NCBI RefSeq assembly: GCF_902459465.1
Contig: NC_047066.1
Span: 19,781,047 to 19,845,046, forward strand
Origin: Asterias rubens
Taxonomy: Eukaryota; Echinodermata; Asteroidea; Forcipulatida; Asteriidae
Direction: 5' to 3'
DNA length: 64,000 bases
A program made the position numbers and the translations under genes. The notes below the pieces were generated by a model that had not been told where the DNA came from, did no database searches, and saw nothing but the letters and a program-made list of their open reading frames with translations. Below, piece after piece: positions 1 to 13,009 of this stretch (the first letter of the stretch is position 1; each line of letters opens with the position of its first letter).

Positions 1-825
1 CAGAAGTGGCAGGCACCTTCGCATGGTAAGTGCATTCTCACAATGTCACCATTATAGGAGCTGATACTCCCATGATAAGAGACAGACTATAATGGGATAC
101 ACTGCAAGACATCATACTGGGGTGACACGCCTTCAAAACGATGGATTCCCCCATAGTTGATGTATTTTTTTTTGCTGTAAGATTAGGGTAAGGGTTATTC
201 TATTCTATTCTGGGGGATTTATTCAACATATTAAATTGATGGGCTGTCATTGCCTGAGCCTAAGGGAGTTTAACCGTGAAGAAGCAGCACGCACCTCCGC
301 ACAAGGCAGAAGCGGCACACACCTCCACATAAATGCAGAAGTGGCACGCACCTTCGCATGATAAGTGCAATCTCACAATGTCACCATTACAGGAGCTGAT
401 ACTCCCATGATAAGAGACAGACTATAATCGGATACACTGCAAGACATCATACTGGGGTGACACGCCTTCAACACTATGGATTCTCCCTTAGTTGCTGTAT
501 TTCTTGTTGCTAAGATTAGGGTAAGGGTTATTCTATTCTATATTTAACATTTGTTTTGGGGGGGATTTTTTCAACATAACTTATTGATTGGCTATCTTTG
601 CCTGAGCCTGAGAGAGTTTGACCGTTAAGAAGCAGCACGTACCTCCGCACAAGGCAGAAGTGGTACACACCTCCGCATAAATGCAGAAGTGGCACGCACC
701 TTCGCATGATAAGTGCATTCTCACAATGTCACCATTATAGGAGCTGATACTCCCATGATAAGAGACAGACTATAATGGGATACACTGCAAGACATCATAC
801 TGGGGTGACACGCCTTCAAAACGCT
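1..825. repeat. Tandem repeat, ~340-bp unit, about 2.4 copies
   Basis: The block starting CAGAAGTGGCA(G/C)GCACCTTC recurs at 1, 336 and 684, giving unit lengths of about 335 and 348 bases. Units differ by a few substitutions and a small indel. The third copy stops near 820 and the first begins at the window edge, so the array probably extends to the left. No coding potential is seen. Confidence 0.9.
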
Positions 826-1110
826 ATATAGTCTCCCACATTTTTTGTTTAAAATCCTTGTTTGTGATGCACAACATATGTTTCAGAACTAAACTTGTTT
901 CACATAAAAGCTTATAATTATAAAACTATATAAGTACACCATTATTTATAAGTACACCATCGCAAGCATTTTTGTCATCAGATTTTGCTGATTGTCATCC
1001 TGGTAAGCTTAGTTCAATTAGCAGGGCTACCAAGATACCAGGATACCAGCCCCACACGCTTTCTGAGATCGTAAGAGCCAATTGCACCATCCCTTAATGA
1101 AAGATACTTA

Positions 1111-1452
1111 TTAAAGGCACTGGACACATTTGGTAACTGTCAAAGACTAGTATTCTCACGTTCCCAACATACATGCATGCATAAAATAACAAATTTAGGC
1201 ACAATTGGTCATTGAAGTTGCAAGAGAAAAATGAAAGAAAAAACACCCTTGGTGCATAAATTTGTGTGACTGCTTTAAGATGCATAATAAAAGGCTTCAG
1301 CGGAAGTCGTTATTATTTCAAAAACTATGTTACTTCAGAGGGAGCCATTTCTCACAATGTTGCAAACTAGCGACGGCTCTCCATTGCTAGTTAGCAAATA
1401 GGTTTTTACGCTAAAAATTGTTTTGAGGAGTTACCAACAGTGTCCAGTGCCT
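1111..1452. mobile_element. TTAA-type MITE, family M1
   Basis: The element begins TTAAAGGCACTGGACAC and ends with the inverted complement GTGTCCAGTGCCT. Subterminal blocks (TGGTAACTGTCAAAGACTAG, TTACCAACAGTGTCCAG) match the other M1 copies in this window. Internal sequence is non-coding. M1 is my own label for the most abundant small element here; the TTAA ends suggest a piggyBac-type target preference, which is inference. Confidence 0.8.
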
Positions 1453-1500
1453 ATATACACCTCTACACAAAAGTAACATACCAATAATAGAAAACATATT

Positions 1501-1735
1501 TAAAAGGGGAGAGGTTACCAGCACTTACACCCTTAGCCAAGATCCTCAGCATCTGGCCATAAAAACAACACAGGAATGTTCAGCTAAAACAAGAATTAAA
1601 AAGCACAATGAGGGCATCATTAATTCGAAAAGTTATGAAAAGGGGAGAGGTTACCAGCACTTTCACCCTTGGCCAAGATCCTCAGCATCTCGCCATAAAA
1701 AAAACACAGGAATGTTCAGCTAAAACAATAATTAG
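1501..1735. repeat. Local direct duplication, ~135-bp spacing
   Basis: A ~100-base segment (AAAAGGGGAGAGGTTACCAG through AGCTAAAACAA) is present at about 1503-1600 and again at about 1637-1733 with only a few differences, a simple two-copy tandem duplication. Confidence 0.85.
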
Positions 1736-1739
1736 AACG

Positions 1740-2414
1740 AATCTTGAAGGAAGTGGTCGAAGTTAGCTTGGCTAACAATAAGATGAAGACTGTTTCATAA
1801 GGTGGGAGCAGCATTGACCCCCATATTACGATGTAGAGACTCGGTGGGGAGCTTGCAGTAGAAACTGTGATGATAAGCGAAGACAGCGAGGATGTGTTTT
1901 ATACAAAGTTATAAGTTTGGAGACACAAGTAGGAGCGAGACTATAGTGAGACTAGTAAGTGAGCAACATTGGCTTGAACACAATATGGTCCTTGATCGGT
2001 AGCCAGTAGAGACAGCTAAGAATAGGGATGATGTGCTCATTTTTTGTAGACCGTTCCACAACAGGCGTGCAGCAGTGTTCTGAATACATTGTAGCTTATT
2101 CAGTTCATAAAAACACATTAATAATACCTTACTGTTAAAGACAATATAATATATTGATTGTTTCATCCATAATTGCTTGCAGCTTAGATGTCTTAGCTTA
2201 TCAGTAGTGGTGATTCAATTCTGCATTTCTTTTCAGGAAACCATTCCTCACATCTCCGTCTCTGAAAGGTCAAGTTTGAAGACAAAAAACTAAATATAAG
2301 CCAACAATTTTAATTTGCACAATACAATGCAGGGTATATAAAACTGGGCAGGCCCCCTAATTGGGTGTTAAATCATTATTAAAAGTGTGATAAAATATAA
2401 TTTTTTAACACCAA
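1740..2414. other. No gene seen
   Basis: AT-rich unique-looking sequence between the local duplication and the large satellite. I see no convincing exon, structured RNA or terminal inverted repeats here. Confidence 0.5.
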
Positions 2415-5400
2415 TTATGAACCGACATCAGCAACCAATGGAATAGGACAAGAGGCATGCCACTCAAGAAACGACAGTGACCTGACAACAGCATCCAGTG
2501 GCATAGAACCAAATGCCTGTCGCTTAGAAACGACAGTGAACCGACATCGGCAACCAGTGACTAGCACCAGAGAAATGTCGCTCAAGGAACGAAAGTACAC
2601 CGACATCGGAAACCAATGGCATAGCACCAAAGGCCTGTCGCTCAAGAAACGACATTGAACCGACATCGGCAACCAGTGACTAGCACCAGAGAAATGTCGC
2701 TCAAGGAACGAAAGTAAACCGACATCGGAAACCAATGGCATAGCACCAAAGGCCCGTCGCTCAAGAAACGACAATGAACCGACATCGGCAACCAGTGACT
2801 AGCACCAGAGAAATGTCGCTCAAGGAACGAATGTAAACCAATGGCATAGCACCAAAGGCCTGTCGCTAAAGAAACGACAATGAACCGACATCGGCAAACA
2901 TGTGACTAGCACCAGAGAAATGTCGCTCAAGGAACGAAAGTAAACCGACATCAGAAACCAATTGCATAGCACCAAAGGCCTGTCGCTCAAGAAACGACAT
3001 TGAACCGACATCGGCAACCAGTGACTAGCACCAGAGAAATGTTGCTCAAGGAACGTAAGTAAACCAACATCGGAAATCAATGGCATAGCACCAAAGGCCT
3101 GTCGCTCAAGAAACGACAATGAACCGACATCGGCAACCAATGGCATAACACTAAAGGTCTTTCGCTCAAGAAACGCAGTGAACAGACATCAGCAACCGGT
3201 GACTAGCACCAGAGGCCTGTTGCTCAAAGAAATGACAGTGAATTGACATTGGCAACCAGTGACTAGCACCATATAGGCCTGTTGCTCAAGAAACAAAAGT
3301 GAACCGACATCAGAAACCAATGGCATACCACTAATGGCATACCACCAAAGGTCTGTCGCTCAACAAACGGTAATGAACGACATTGGCAATCGATGACCAG
3401 CACCGGAGAATTGTCGTTCAAGGAACGAAAGTAAACCGACAACGGAAACAAATGGCATAGCACCAAAGGCCTGTCGCTAAAGAAACGACAATGAACCGAC
3501 ATCAGCAACCATGTGACTAGCACCAGAGAAATGTCGCTCAAGGAACGAAAGTAAACCGACATCAAAAACCAATGGCATAGCACCAAAGGCCTGTCGCTCA
3601 AGAAACGACAATGAACCGACATCGGCAACCAGTGACTAGCACCAGAGAAATGTCGCTCAAGGAACGAAAGTAAACCGGCATCGGAAACCAATGGCATTGC
3701 ATCAAAGGTCTGTCGCTCAAAAAACAACAATGAACCGACATCGGCAACCAGTGACTACCACCAGAGAAATGTCTCTCAAGGAACGAAAGTAAACCGACAT
3801 CGGAAACCAATGGCATAGCACCAAAGGCCTGTCGCTCAAGAAACAACAATGAACCGACATCGGCAACCAGTGACTAGCACCAGAGAAATGTCTCTCAAGG
3901 AACGAAAGTAAACCGACATCGGAAACCAATGGCTCGAACCAAAGGCCTGTCACTCAAGAAACGACAATGAACCGACATCGGCAACCAGTGACTAGCACCA
4001 GAAAAATGTTGCTCAAGGAACGAAAGTAAACCGACATGGGAAACCAATGGCATAGTACCAAAGGCCTGTCGCTCAAAAATCGACAATGAACCGACATCGG
4101 CAACCAGTGACTAGCACCAGAGAAATGTCGCTCAAGGAACGAAAGTAAACCGACATCGGAAACCTAAGGCATAACACTAAAGGTCTCTCGCTCAAGAAAC
4201 ACAGTGAACAGACATCAGCAACAGGTGACTAGCACCAGAGGCATGTTGCTCAAAGAAATGACAGTGAATTGACATTGGCAACCAGTGACTAGCACCATAT
4301 AGGCCTGTTGCTCAAGAAACAAAAGTGAACCGACATCAGAAACCAATGGCATACCACTAATGGCATACCACCAAAGGTCTGTCGCTCAACAAACGGTAAT
4401 GAACGACATTGGCAATCGATGACCAGCACCGGAGAATTGTCGTTCAAGGAACGAAAGTAAACCGACAACGGAAACAAATGGCATAGCACCAAAGGCCTGT
4501 CGTTAAAGAAACGACAATGAACCGACATCGGCAACCATGTGACTAGCACCAGAGAAATGTCGCTCAAGGAACGAAAGTAAACCGACATCAAAAACCAATG
4601 GCATAGCACCAAAGGCCTGTCGCTCAAGAAACGACAATGAACCGACATCGGCAACCAGTGACTAGCACCAGAGAAATGTCGCTCAAGGAACGAAAGTAAA
4701 CCGGCATCGGAAACCAATGGCATTGCATCAAAGGTCTGTCGCTCAAAAAACAACAATGAACCGACATCGGCAACCAGTGACTACCACCAGAGAAATGTCT
4801 CTCAAGGAACGAAAGTAAACCGACATCGGAAACCAATGGCATAGCACCAAAGGCCTGTCGCTCAAGAAACAACAATGAACCGACATCGGCAACCAGTGAC
4901 TAGCACCAGAGAAATGTCTCTCAAGGAACGAAAGTAAACCGACATCGGAAACCAATGGCTCGAACCAAAGGCCTGTCACTCAAGAAACGACAATGAACCG
5001 ACATCGGCAACCAGTGACTAGCACCAGAAAAATGTTGCTCAAGGAACGAAAGTAAACCGACATGGGAAACCAATGGCATAGTACCAAAGGCCTGTCGCTC
5101 AAAAATCGACAATGAACCGACATCGGCAACCAGTGACTAGCACCAGAGAAATGTCGCTCAAGGAACGAAAGTAAACCGACATCGGAAACCTAAGGCATAA
5201 CACTAAAGGTCTCTCGCTCAAGAAACACAGTGAACAGACATCAGCAACAGGTGACTAGCACCAGAGGCATGTTGCTCAAAGAAATGACAGTGAATTGACA
5301 TTGGCAACCAGTGACTAGCACCATATAGGCCTGTTGCTCAAGAAACAAAAGTGAACCGACATCAGAAACCAATGGCATACCACTAATGGCATACCACCAA

Positions 5401-8330
5401 AGGTCTGTCGCTCAACAAACGGTAATGAACGACATTGGCAATCGATGACCAGCACCGGAGAATTGTCGTTCAAGGAACGAAAGTAAACCGACAACGGAAA
5501 CAAATGGCATAGCACCAAAGGCCTGTCGTTAAAGAAACGACAATGAACCGACATCGGCAACCATGTGACTAGCACCAGAGAAATGTCGCTCAAGGAACGA
5601 AAGTAAACCGACATCAAAAACCAATGGCATAGCACCAAAGGCCTGTCGCTCAAGAAACGACAATGAACCGACATCGGCAACCAGTGACTAGCACCAGAGA
5701 AATGTCGCTCAAGGAACGAAAGTAAACCGGCATCGGAAACCAATGGCATTGCATCAAAGGTCTGTCGCTCAAAAAACAACAATGAACCGACATCGGCAAC
5801 CAGTGACTACCACCAGAGAAATGTCTCTCAAGGAACGAAAGTAAACCGACATCGGAAACCAATGGCATAGCACCAAAGGCCTGTCGCTCAAGAAACAACA
5901 ATGAACCGACATCGGCAACCAGTGACTAGCACCAGAGAAATGTCTCTCAAGGAACGAAAGTAAACCGACATCGGAAACCAATGGCTCGAACCAAAGGCCT
6001 GTCACTCAAGAAACGACAATGAACCGACATCGGCAACCAGTGACTAGCACCAGAAAAATGTTGCTCAAGGAACGAAAGTAAACCGACATTGGAAACCAAT
6101 GGCATAGTACCAAAGGCCTGTCGCTCAAAAATCGACAATGAACCGACATCGGCAACCAGTGACTAGCACCAGAGAAATGTCGCTCAAGGAAAGAAAGTAA
6201 ACCGACATCGGAAACCTAAGGCATAACACTAAAGGTCTCTCGCTCAAGAAACACAGTGAACAGACATCAGCAACAGGTGACTAGCACCAGAGGCATGTTG
6301 CTCAAAGAAATGACAGTGAATTGACATTGGCAACCAGTGACTAGCACCATATAGGCCTGTTGCTCAAGAAACAAAAGTGAACCGACATCAGAAACCAATG
6401 GCATACCACTAATGGCATACCACCAAAGGTCTGTCGCTCAACAAACGGTAATGAACGACATTGGCAATCGATGACCAGCACCGGAGAATTGTCGTTCAAG
6501 GAACGAAAGTAAACCGACAACGGAAACAAATGGCATAGCACCAAAGGCCTGTCGCTAAAGAAACGACAATGAACCGACATCGGCAACCATGTGACTAGCA
6601 CCAGAGAAATGTCGCTCAAGGAACGAAAGTAAACCGACATCAAAAACCAATGGCATAGCACCAAAGGCCTGTCGCTCAAGAAACGACAATGAACCGACAT
6701 CGGCAACCAGTGACTAGCACCAGAGAAATGTCACTCAAGGAACGAAAGTAAACCGGCATCGGAAACCAATGGCATTGCATCAAAGGTCTGTCGCTCAAAA
6801 AACAACAATGAACCGACATCGGCAACCAGTGACTACCACCAGAGAAATGTCTCTCAAGGAACGAAAGTAAACCGACATCGGAAACCAATGGCATAGCACC
6901 AAAGGACTGTCGCTCAAGAAACAACAATGAACCGACATCGGCAACCAGTGACTAGCACCAGAGAAATGTCTCTCAAGGAACGAAAGTAAACCGACATCGG
7001 AAACCAATGGCTCGAACCAAAGGCCTGTCACTCAAGAAACGACAATGAACCGACATCGGCAACCAGTGACTAGCACCAGAAAAATGTTGCTCAAGGAACG
7101 AAAGTAAACCGACATTGGAAACCAATGGCATAGTACCAAAGGCCTGTCGCTCAAAAATGGACAATGAACCGACATCGGCAACCAGTGACTAGCACCAGAG
7201 AAATGTCGCTCAAGGAACGAAAGTAAACCGACATCAGAAACCTAAGGTATAACACTAAAGGTCTCTCGCTCAAGAAACACAGTGAACAGACATCAGCAAC
7301 AGGTGACTAGCACCAGAGGCATGTTGCTCAAAGAAATGACAGTGAATTGACATTGGCAACCAGTGACTAGCACCATATAGGCCTGTTGCTCAAGAAACAA
7401 AAGTGAACCGACATCAGAAACCAATGGCATACCACCAATGGCATACCACCAAAGGTCTGTCGCTCAACAAACGGTAATGAACGACATTGGCAATCTATGA
7501 CCAGCACCGGAGAATTGTCGTTCAAGGAACGAAAGTAAACCGACATCGGAAACCAATGGCAAAGCACCAAAGGCCTGTTGCTCAGAAAACGACAGTTAAC
7601 CGACATCAGCAACCAGTGACTAGCACCAGAGGCCCACCGTTTATGAAAACGACAGTGAACTGTCACAGGCGACAAGTGACTAGCACAAGAGGCCTTGCCT
7701 TGCATTCAAGAAACGACAGTAAACCGACATCAGAAACAGATAGCACAATTCCAAAGGCCTGTTACTGGTTACTAAAAAAAACTACAGTAAATCGACATCA
7801 CACTAGTGACTAGCACCAGAGGAATATCGCTCAAGAAACGACAGTGAACCGACATCGGCAACCAATTGCATAGCACCAAAGGCATATCGCTCAAGAAACG
7901 ACAGTGAAGCGACATTGGCAATCAGTGACTTAGCATCGGATAATTGTCGCTCAAGGACCAAAAGTGAACCGTCATCATATCACCAAAGGCTTATCGCTCA
8001 ATAAAACGGCAGTGAATTGACATTGGCAATCAGTGACTAGAGCACCAGAGGAATGGCAGCCAAGAAACGAAAGTGAACGACATTGGAAACCAATGGCATA
8101 CCACCAGAGGCCTGTCGCTCAACAAATAACAGTTAACCGATATTGGCAACTAGCACCAGAGGCCTGTCGCTCAAGAAACGAAAGTGAACCGACATGGCAA
8201 CCAGTGACATGTATAAAAGCCAGTTGCTTAAGAAACTACAGTGAATCGACATTGGCAACCAGTGACATAGCACCAGAGGAATGTTGCTCAAGAAACGACA
8301 GTGAACCTGCATCAAATTATTACTGACAAA
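2415..8330. repeat. Satellite array of ~60-bp monomers in a two-type alternation
   Basis: Two related ~60-base monomers alternate. One carries CGGCAACCAGTGACTAGCAC and AGAGAAATGTCGCTCAAGG; the other carries GGAAACCAATGGCATAGCAC and AAAGGCCTGTCGCTCAAG. Both start with the shared core AACCGACATC. The dimer is therefore ~119-120 bases. Because the monomer is close to a multiple of three, long open frames appear on the minus strand, but they break at every indel and shift frame between copies, so I regard them as non-coding. Monomers at both edges (2415-2600, 7600-8330) are more diverged than those in the centre, as expected for a homogenising array. Confidence 0.95.
3140..7480. repeat. 1,026-bp higher-order repeat within the satellite
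   Basis: Marker variants recur at an exact spacing of 1,026 bases: the irregular monomer with CCATATAGGCCTGTTGCTC lies near 3270, 4296, 5322, 6348 and 7374. About 17 monomers make one higher-order unit. The second and third units are nearly identical to each other (single-base changes only), while neighbouring monomers inside one unit differ considerably. This gives four full units and a partial one. Confidence 0.93.
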
Positions 8331-8646
8331 CCACTAAAAGCCTGTTGCCCAGAAAGGACAGTTATTCAAAATTGGCAAACACAGGGAAAACCCATTTGTA
8401 CTCCTGGTTGGAGAAGCAATTAGGCAAAGTGCCACGTTCAAGGACACATTGTTGCGACTAACCAGGATTCAGGATTGGAACCCATATTTCGTAAACTACA
8501 AAAATTGAGTCCAACGAGGCAGGACGCTAGGCCCAGACATGTAAAATGCCTTTAAACAAGAGTAACAACATGCATTCTGCATAATTATTACAGAGCTCCA
8601 TTCGAGACTGGGGTAAATATTAAAAGTAATCTTGTTATGAACTCGC

Positions 8647-8732
8647 CTTTAACTGGAGAGTGTAGCTCCTTCATCATCGGCTGGTCTTGGATGGAGATCT
8701 ACTTGTAGTCAGAGAGCTTTGAAGATGTTAAG
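8647..8732 (-). other. Exon-like cassette, copy 1 (minus strand)
   Basis: Read on the minus strand, a GATGCAG acceptor-like end is followed by an ~86-base body and an AAG|GCGAGT (GC-type) donor-like end. The body shares TCCAAGACCAGC and GGAGCTACACTC-type blocks with the cassettes at 10775, 12420 and 13351. This is the most diverged member and no long frame stays open, so it is probably a dead copy. No known protein family is recognised. Confidence 0.4.
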
Positions 8733-8934
8733 CTGCATCACAAACAAACAAAAGACACAGTTTGTAACAGTTGATGTTAAAAAACATTACCCATCATCAA
8801 AACAGTCAAAGTACAGAAAGCTTGCTTCCAAGTCTAGATTTGTGAAAAAAAAAACTTTTAATAAAAAATGAGTGAAAAACAACAACAAAAAACTCAAAAT
8901 TGTAAGCAACAAATGTTTTCAAATAATGTTGTAA

Positions 8935-9015
8935 TCAAGACTTTTTTCTCAAGTCAATTCAAGTGATTATTTCCCAAGTCAAGTTAAGTCAAGTCACAAG
9001 TCAAATTTTTGCAAG
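8935..9015. repeat. Degenerate CAAGTCA microsatellite
   Basis: Irregular repeats of CAAGTCA / AAGTCAAGTCA. A second tract of the same motif lies at 9600-9725, so the two may flank or belong to one older repeat. No other feature is seen between them except a short (GT)n tract at about 9370-9390. Confidence 0.8.
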
Positions 9016-9599
9016 TCAAGATAAGTCACACGCCAAATAATGTCCCAAAATAAGTCCACTCTCATTAAGTTGTGACAAACTCAAGTAAAATCAAATCTTT
9101 TCATCAACTACCTTTGTTTTACCCCATGGGAACCACTTGCGATGTGTTATTCAATAAGGAAAAATAAATGTATAGTTTAATAAAATAAGGGGGGAAAATA
9201 TACTTAATTAATGACCATGCAGAGACACAAGTAATTTTTGTTTTATGTAGCGATGTATCTTCACTGATAAGACCAAAGCTTTTGCAATTTTTGCATTTTT
9301 GTTTTTAATTGCCATCAGTACAGTTGTGAAAAACTAAAAACATCATCAACAAGTCAGCACACAACAATCTGTGTGCGTGTGTGTGTGTGGAAAGTCAGGT
9401 GACAGTAGTCCGATTGCAGACCGTCCAGTACATACTGGACGTACACCTGCATATGGATGTGAAAACCAGACATGGACCAAAGTGTGGCCAGTCGGTGGAA
9501 TCAATCATGTGCCTGTTTTATGTACTGTGACTGGGCATAATAACAAACAACATCGTGTGCGGAAGCGACTTGGTTTTTCATGAAGATAATTTGCAAACT

Positions 9600-9725
9600 G
9601 TATATTCAAGTCAATTCTAAACTCTCAAGTAATTTTTGCGCAAGTCAAGTCAAGTCGCAAGTCATTTTTGTCCAAGTCAAGTCAAGTCACAAGTCAACAA
9701 AATTTGAGTCCAAGTCACTGACTCG
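9600..9725. repeat. Degenerate CAAGTCA microsatellite, second tract
   Basis: Same heptamer as at 8935-9015, in the same orientation, for example CAAGTCAAGTCAAGTCGCAAG near 9640-9660. Confidence 0.8.
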
Positions 9726-10159
9726 AGTCAACAACAACTGGTTTCTAGGAACTCAAGCATACATACCATTCGGATTGCTGCAATCCAAATATACAACAGT
9801 AAAACTTGGAAATGTCAATTGCCTGAAACAGTTCTCTTGGGGATTGGTGCTGTATGAACTGTATTCATCATTGCTCTATATCTCTCTTCCCAAATAAAAA
9901 TCTATGAACTTGCCTTGATCTTTATGTTCCATATAAAGCTTACTATAAAAGCACTTTAAAAGCAGAGTACACAACGCAGTCTGTCAACTGCGAAATGGCT
10001 GTAAGGCTACAGGGAAATGACTGATAATTTGATGCAAGAAAATGACTCACATTTGTTTTTGGTTAACCCAACCCGGCAACAACAATTATGCACACTGCTA
10101 GACTGCTCTGTTTAAGACCAGAAGTAAATATTAGAAGTTTTGTTGTTAGAAATTCACCT

Positions 10160-10500
10160 TGGAATTTTTGTCCAGATGTGTTGATCCAGCATGCAGGAGA
10201 GTTTAGTTCCTCAGCGCTGGCAAAGCTGGTGTCTTGTTTCAGGGTGTCTATGAATGACATCTTCTCCTACAAGAAGCCTTGCCTTGATGAGTGGTCTCCA
10301 AGAGGATGGTTGGGCAAGCAACAAGTTCAGAGGGGATGAACACAGTGCCCAGCAAACTTGAGTCGGTGTTCGCAGATCTCTCCTGTAGTCTTGCGCCAGC
10401 ATAGAGGTTCCACTTTCTCATAAGGTCCTGCCAGGAGATGTTTAGGGCCATATGCAGCATCCTGGTGTAGCAACCGTCAAGAGACTCCGACGGCTTAGGT
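10160..10500 (-). mobile_element. Degenerate LINE ORF2 C-terminal remnant
   Basis: On the minus strand, disrupted frames resemble the region downstream of the reverse transcriptase in marine-invertebrate LINEs: MLHMALNISWQDLM near 10460-10410, a VIHRHPETRHQL stretch around 10260, and FIDTLKQDTSFASAEEL at 10255-10205. These lie in different frames, so the copy is frameshifted. It interrupts a copy of the exon-like cassette, whose two halves (GAAATTCACCTT near 10155 and GGTTGGTCTTGGACATCTG near 10500) flank it. Resemblance is judged by eye. Confidence 0.5.
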
Positions 10501-10774
10501 TGGTCTTGGACATCTGCTCATTACAGGGTAGATGTAGTTGGAGATAATCAGCCAGACTGAACACAAACAAAATCAAATGATATGCAACATTTCGAGTTTC
10601 AAACTATGATTTAACATTAAAGCATTTACATTGACACTTTTATTAATAAACAATGGAAGGGGAAATATTGAATAATTTGGTTAACCCAACACAGCAACGA
10701 AATTCTGAACAATTACTAAAGAGCTCCAACAGGATCAGAAGTAGGTAATAAAAGTATTGTTGTGAGAAATTCAC

Positions 10775-10865
10775 CTTCGACTTGAGAGTGCAGCTCCTGT
10801 ATCAAAGGCTGGTCTTGGAGATCTACTTGCTGATGGGTAGATGTCTTTGTAGATGATGAGCCTGT
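10775..10865 (-). other. Exon-like cassette, copy 2 (minus strand)
   Basis: On the minus strand a pyrimidine-rich tract ending GTTGCAG precedes a 91-base body that ends AAG|GTGAAT. The body is open throughout and reads RLIIYKDIYPSASRSPRP then AFDTGAALSSRR. The same body, acceptor and donor recur at 12420 and 13351 and in decayed form at 8647 and 11500. Splice-like ends and an open frame suggest a duplicated exon; length 91 is not a multiple of three, so copies could not be spliced in series without changing frame. No known domain is recognised. Confidence 0.5.
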
Positions 10866-11499
10866 CTGCAACAACAAAAAAACAAATCAAACAATTTGCA
10901 GCAACAAATAATTGAAAACAGCAACAAAATAGTAATTGTATGGTTTTACCGATGCACAGATTAGCACTGTATACTTCTGAGTTGTGTGACAAAATAGCTG
11001 GATGTAATAGTAATTGGAAGGGGGGTTCAATTGTCTGAAATAGTTCTTGGAAGGGGGGTTCAAATGTCTGAAACAGTTCTCTTATGAAGTATTGCTGATA
11101 GAACTTTGTTTATATATCAGTGAGCTTTCAGATAACTTGCTTTTACCTTTAGTTGTTTAATATTTTCAAGAATAACTGATGAAAAGCATTCCAAGCAGCA
11201 ACATGATAGTTTAACAATGACTGTCAAAATAAAATCTAATCTAGTAAATAATGTTTACAATTTAAGTTTATAGCAACAGTTAAGAATTGCAAACCCCTAC
11301 AGAAATAGCCCACCACTGAACCTATATCAACTTTGCTTGCCAGAGTTATATAAACATCTTTCAATAATTTGGAAAACTGCAATAATAATTAATCATATTT
11401 ACTTCTGGTTAACCCAATACAGCAACCAAAAATGCGGCCAATTACTATTTGCTCTGTTTATTAGGACCAGAACAAAAACATATAAAACATATATTTTAG

Positions 11500-11575
11500 G
11501 AATGTAGCTCCTCGAAGGCCGGTCTTGGTCATCGACCTGTGGATGGGTAGATGTCTTTGGAGATGGTGAGACTTT
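11500..11575 (-). other. Exon-like cassette, copy 3 (decayed)
   Basis: The minus strand has TTTGCAG-like acceptor sequence and a body with TCCAAAGACATCTACCCATC shared with the other cassettes, but the donor end is replaced by unrelated sequence. It is probably a non-functional duplicate. Confidence 0.4.
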
Positions 11576-12129
11576 CTGCAACACAAATAAACCAAACAGT
11601 TTGCAGCAACAAAACATTGAAAACAGCTTTAAACATTTAGAGTTGTTTGAAGCTTTGCATAGTGGGGATAAATGGAGGAACAAATGACTCACAGAAATAG
11701 GATGTTGAAAATCAAAACAAGCAACACTAATTCAGAGTTTTTTTTTTTGGGGGGGGGGTGGGGGGTGGGCAACTGCCTGAAAACATTTCTCTGACAGAGT
11801 AGTGCTGATATGAATTTTATTCATTAATCAGGGAGCTTTCACGTAGTTTGCTTATTCCTTCAATTTTTTTCTCTATCAATCAATTAAAAGAAAGTGAAGA
11901 CAACTTAAATTACCAACAGTTAGGAATGTTTCTTTATCTTTTGGTTTAACATGAAGCTCGCTGAGGTACCTTCCCAAAATCGTTCAAATCCAACAGAAAC
12001 CAAGCTTGTTAGCTCTGAAATGACTGTCAAACAATAAAACAACCAAACAAATAGTTTGGGAGGCAATTCATCCTTACTCACAGCTCAGAGCTGATTTGCG
12101 AAGGACGCTGCAAGAAAGTGTCCAAGAAG

Positions 12130-12320
12130 TAGGCTGCACTTGGAAGCCAGCCACATTTTCCCGAGGGAGGAGAACCGGATGGTCTGGAAAACCCTTGTGG
12201 CACAGCGGCGAACCAACGAACAACTCAATTCACATATTGCCTTAGCCGGGTATCAAACCAGGGTGATGGAAAAGGGCGCGCACTTTACGCACTGTAGCCA
12301 TCCATGCCCCCTGTACAACA
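12130..12320 (-). mobile_element. tRNA-headed SINE-like element
   Basis: On the minus strand, a Pol III B-box-like GGTTTGATACCCGG is followed by TGTGAATTGAGTTGTTCG and a CCGGTTCTCCTCCC block. That order (tRNA-like head, TGTGAATTGAG body) is typical of widespread marine-animal SINEs. Assignment to a named family is not possible from sequence alone. Confidence 0.5.
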
Positions 12321-12419
12321 TTTACACATCCTTGAATGAATTGTAATGCTACAATGAGACCCTGGTACAGCTTTATTCTAAACAGGTCTTAATATTTAGT
12401 TCACTGTTAGGGAATTCAC

Positions 12420-12514
12420 CTTTTCTGGAGAGTGCAGCTCCTACTTCTGAGGTTGGTCTTGGACGCACAATGTACTTGTTGATGGGTAGATGTCTTTGGA
12501 GATGATGAGCCTTT
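12420..12514 (-). other. Exon-like cassette, copy 4 (minus strand)
   Basis: A 95-base body lies between a GTTTTGTTGCAG-like acceptor and an AAAAG|GTGAAT donor on the minus strand. It shares AAAGACATCTACCCATCA and GGAGCTGCACTCTC with copy 2, but a 4-5-base indel in the middle changes the frame between the KDIYPS part and the GAALS part. Either frame is open across only part of the body. It is probably a duplicated exon that has drifted. Confidence 0.45.
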
Positions 12515-13009
12515 CTGCAACAAAACAAATCAAACAATTTGCAGCAACAAAACATTGAACAAAGCAAAAAAAAAAAGCTGGAGGAACCATGCACAACAGG
12601 AATACTATCAAACAAGCAAATTGAATTTGGTGGTGTTGGGGGGAGGGGGCAAATGCCTGAAACAATTCTCTTATGAAGTAGAGCCAACATGAACTCTTTT
12701 TATTTGTCAGCTAGCTTTCAGATGACCTGCTTTTACCTTCAGTTGTTTAATACATTCAATTATTCAAAAATAAATTAAGAAAAACATTACAGCAGCCACA
12801 TTATGGTTTATAAATGGGTTATCAGTAAGAAACTAATCTGCAAGTGGCATTTGAAGTGCTTTTCAAAAATCTTCCAAACCCCAACGAAAAAACCATAACC
12901 GAGCAATATAGAAAACACCTACATTAAACCCCACAACAGAACTAGTCAATCTAAGAGATGATAAATTTGCCTCGGGAATCAAAAAATATTAACTTGTTTT
13001 TTATTTATA

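Noticed and set aside
2415-7705. Many open frames of 60-155 codons on the minus strand in the satellite (e.g. MSVHCRFLSDRPLVLC types)
   Set aside because: They exist because the monomer is close to 60 bases, overlap each other in different frames, break at each indel and repeat with the 1,026-bp unit. No start context or splice structure supports them.
9368-9391. (GT)n tract as a regulatory Z-DNA element
   Set aside because: Only about ten imperfect repeats; nothing nearby suggests a promoter.
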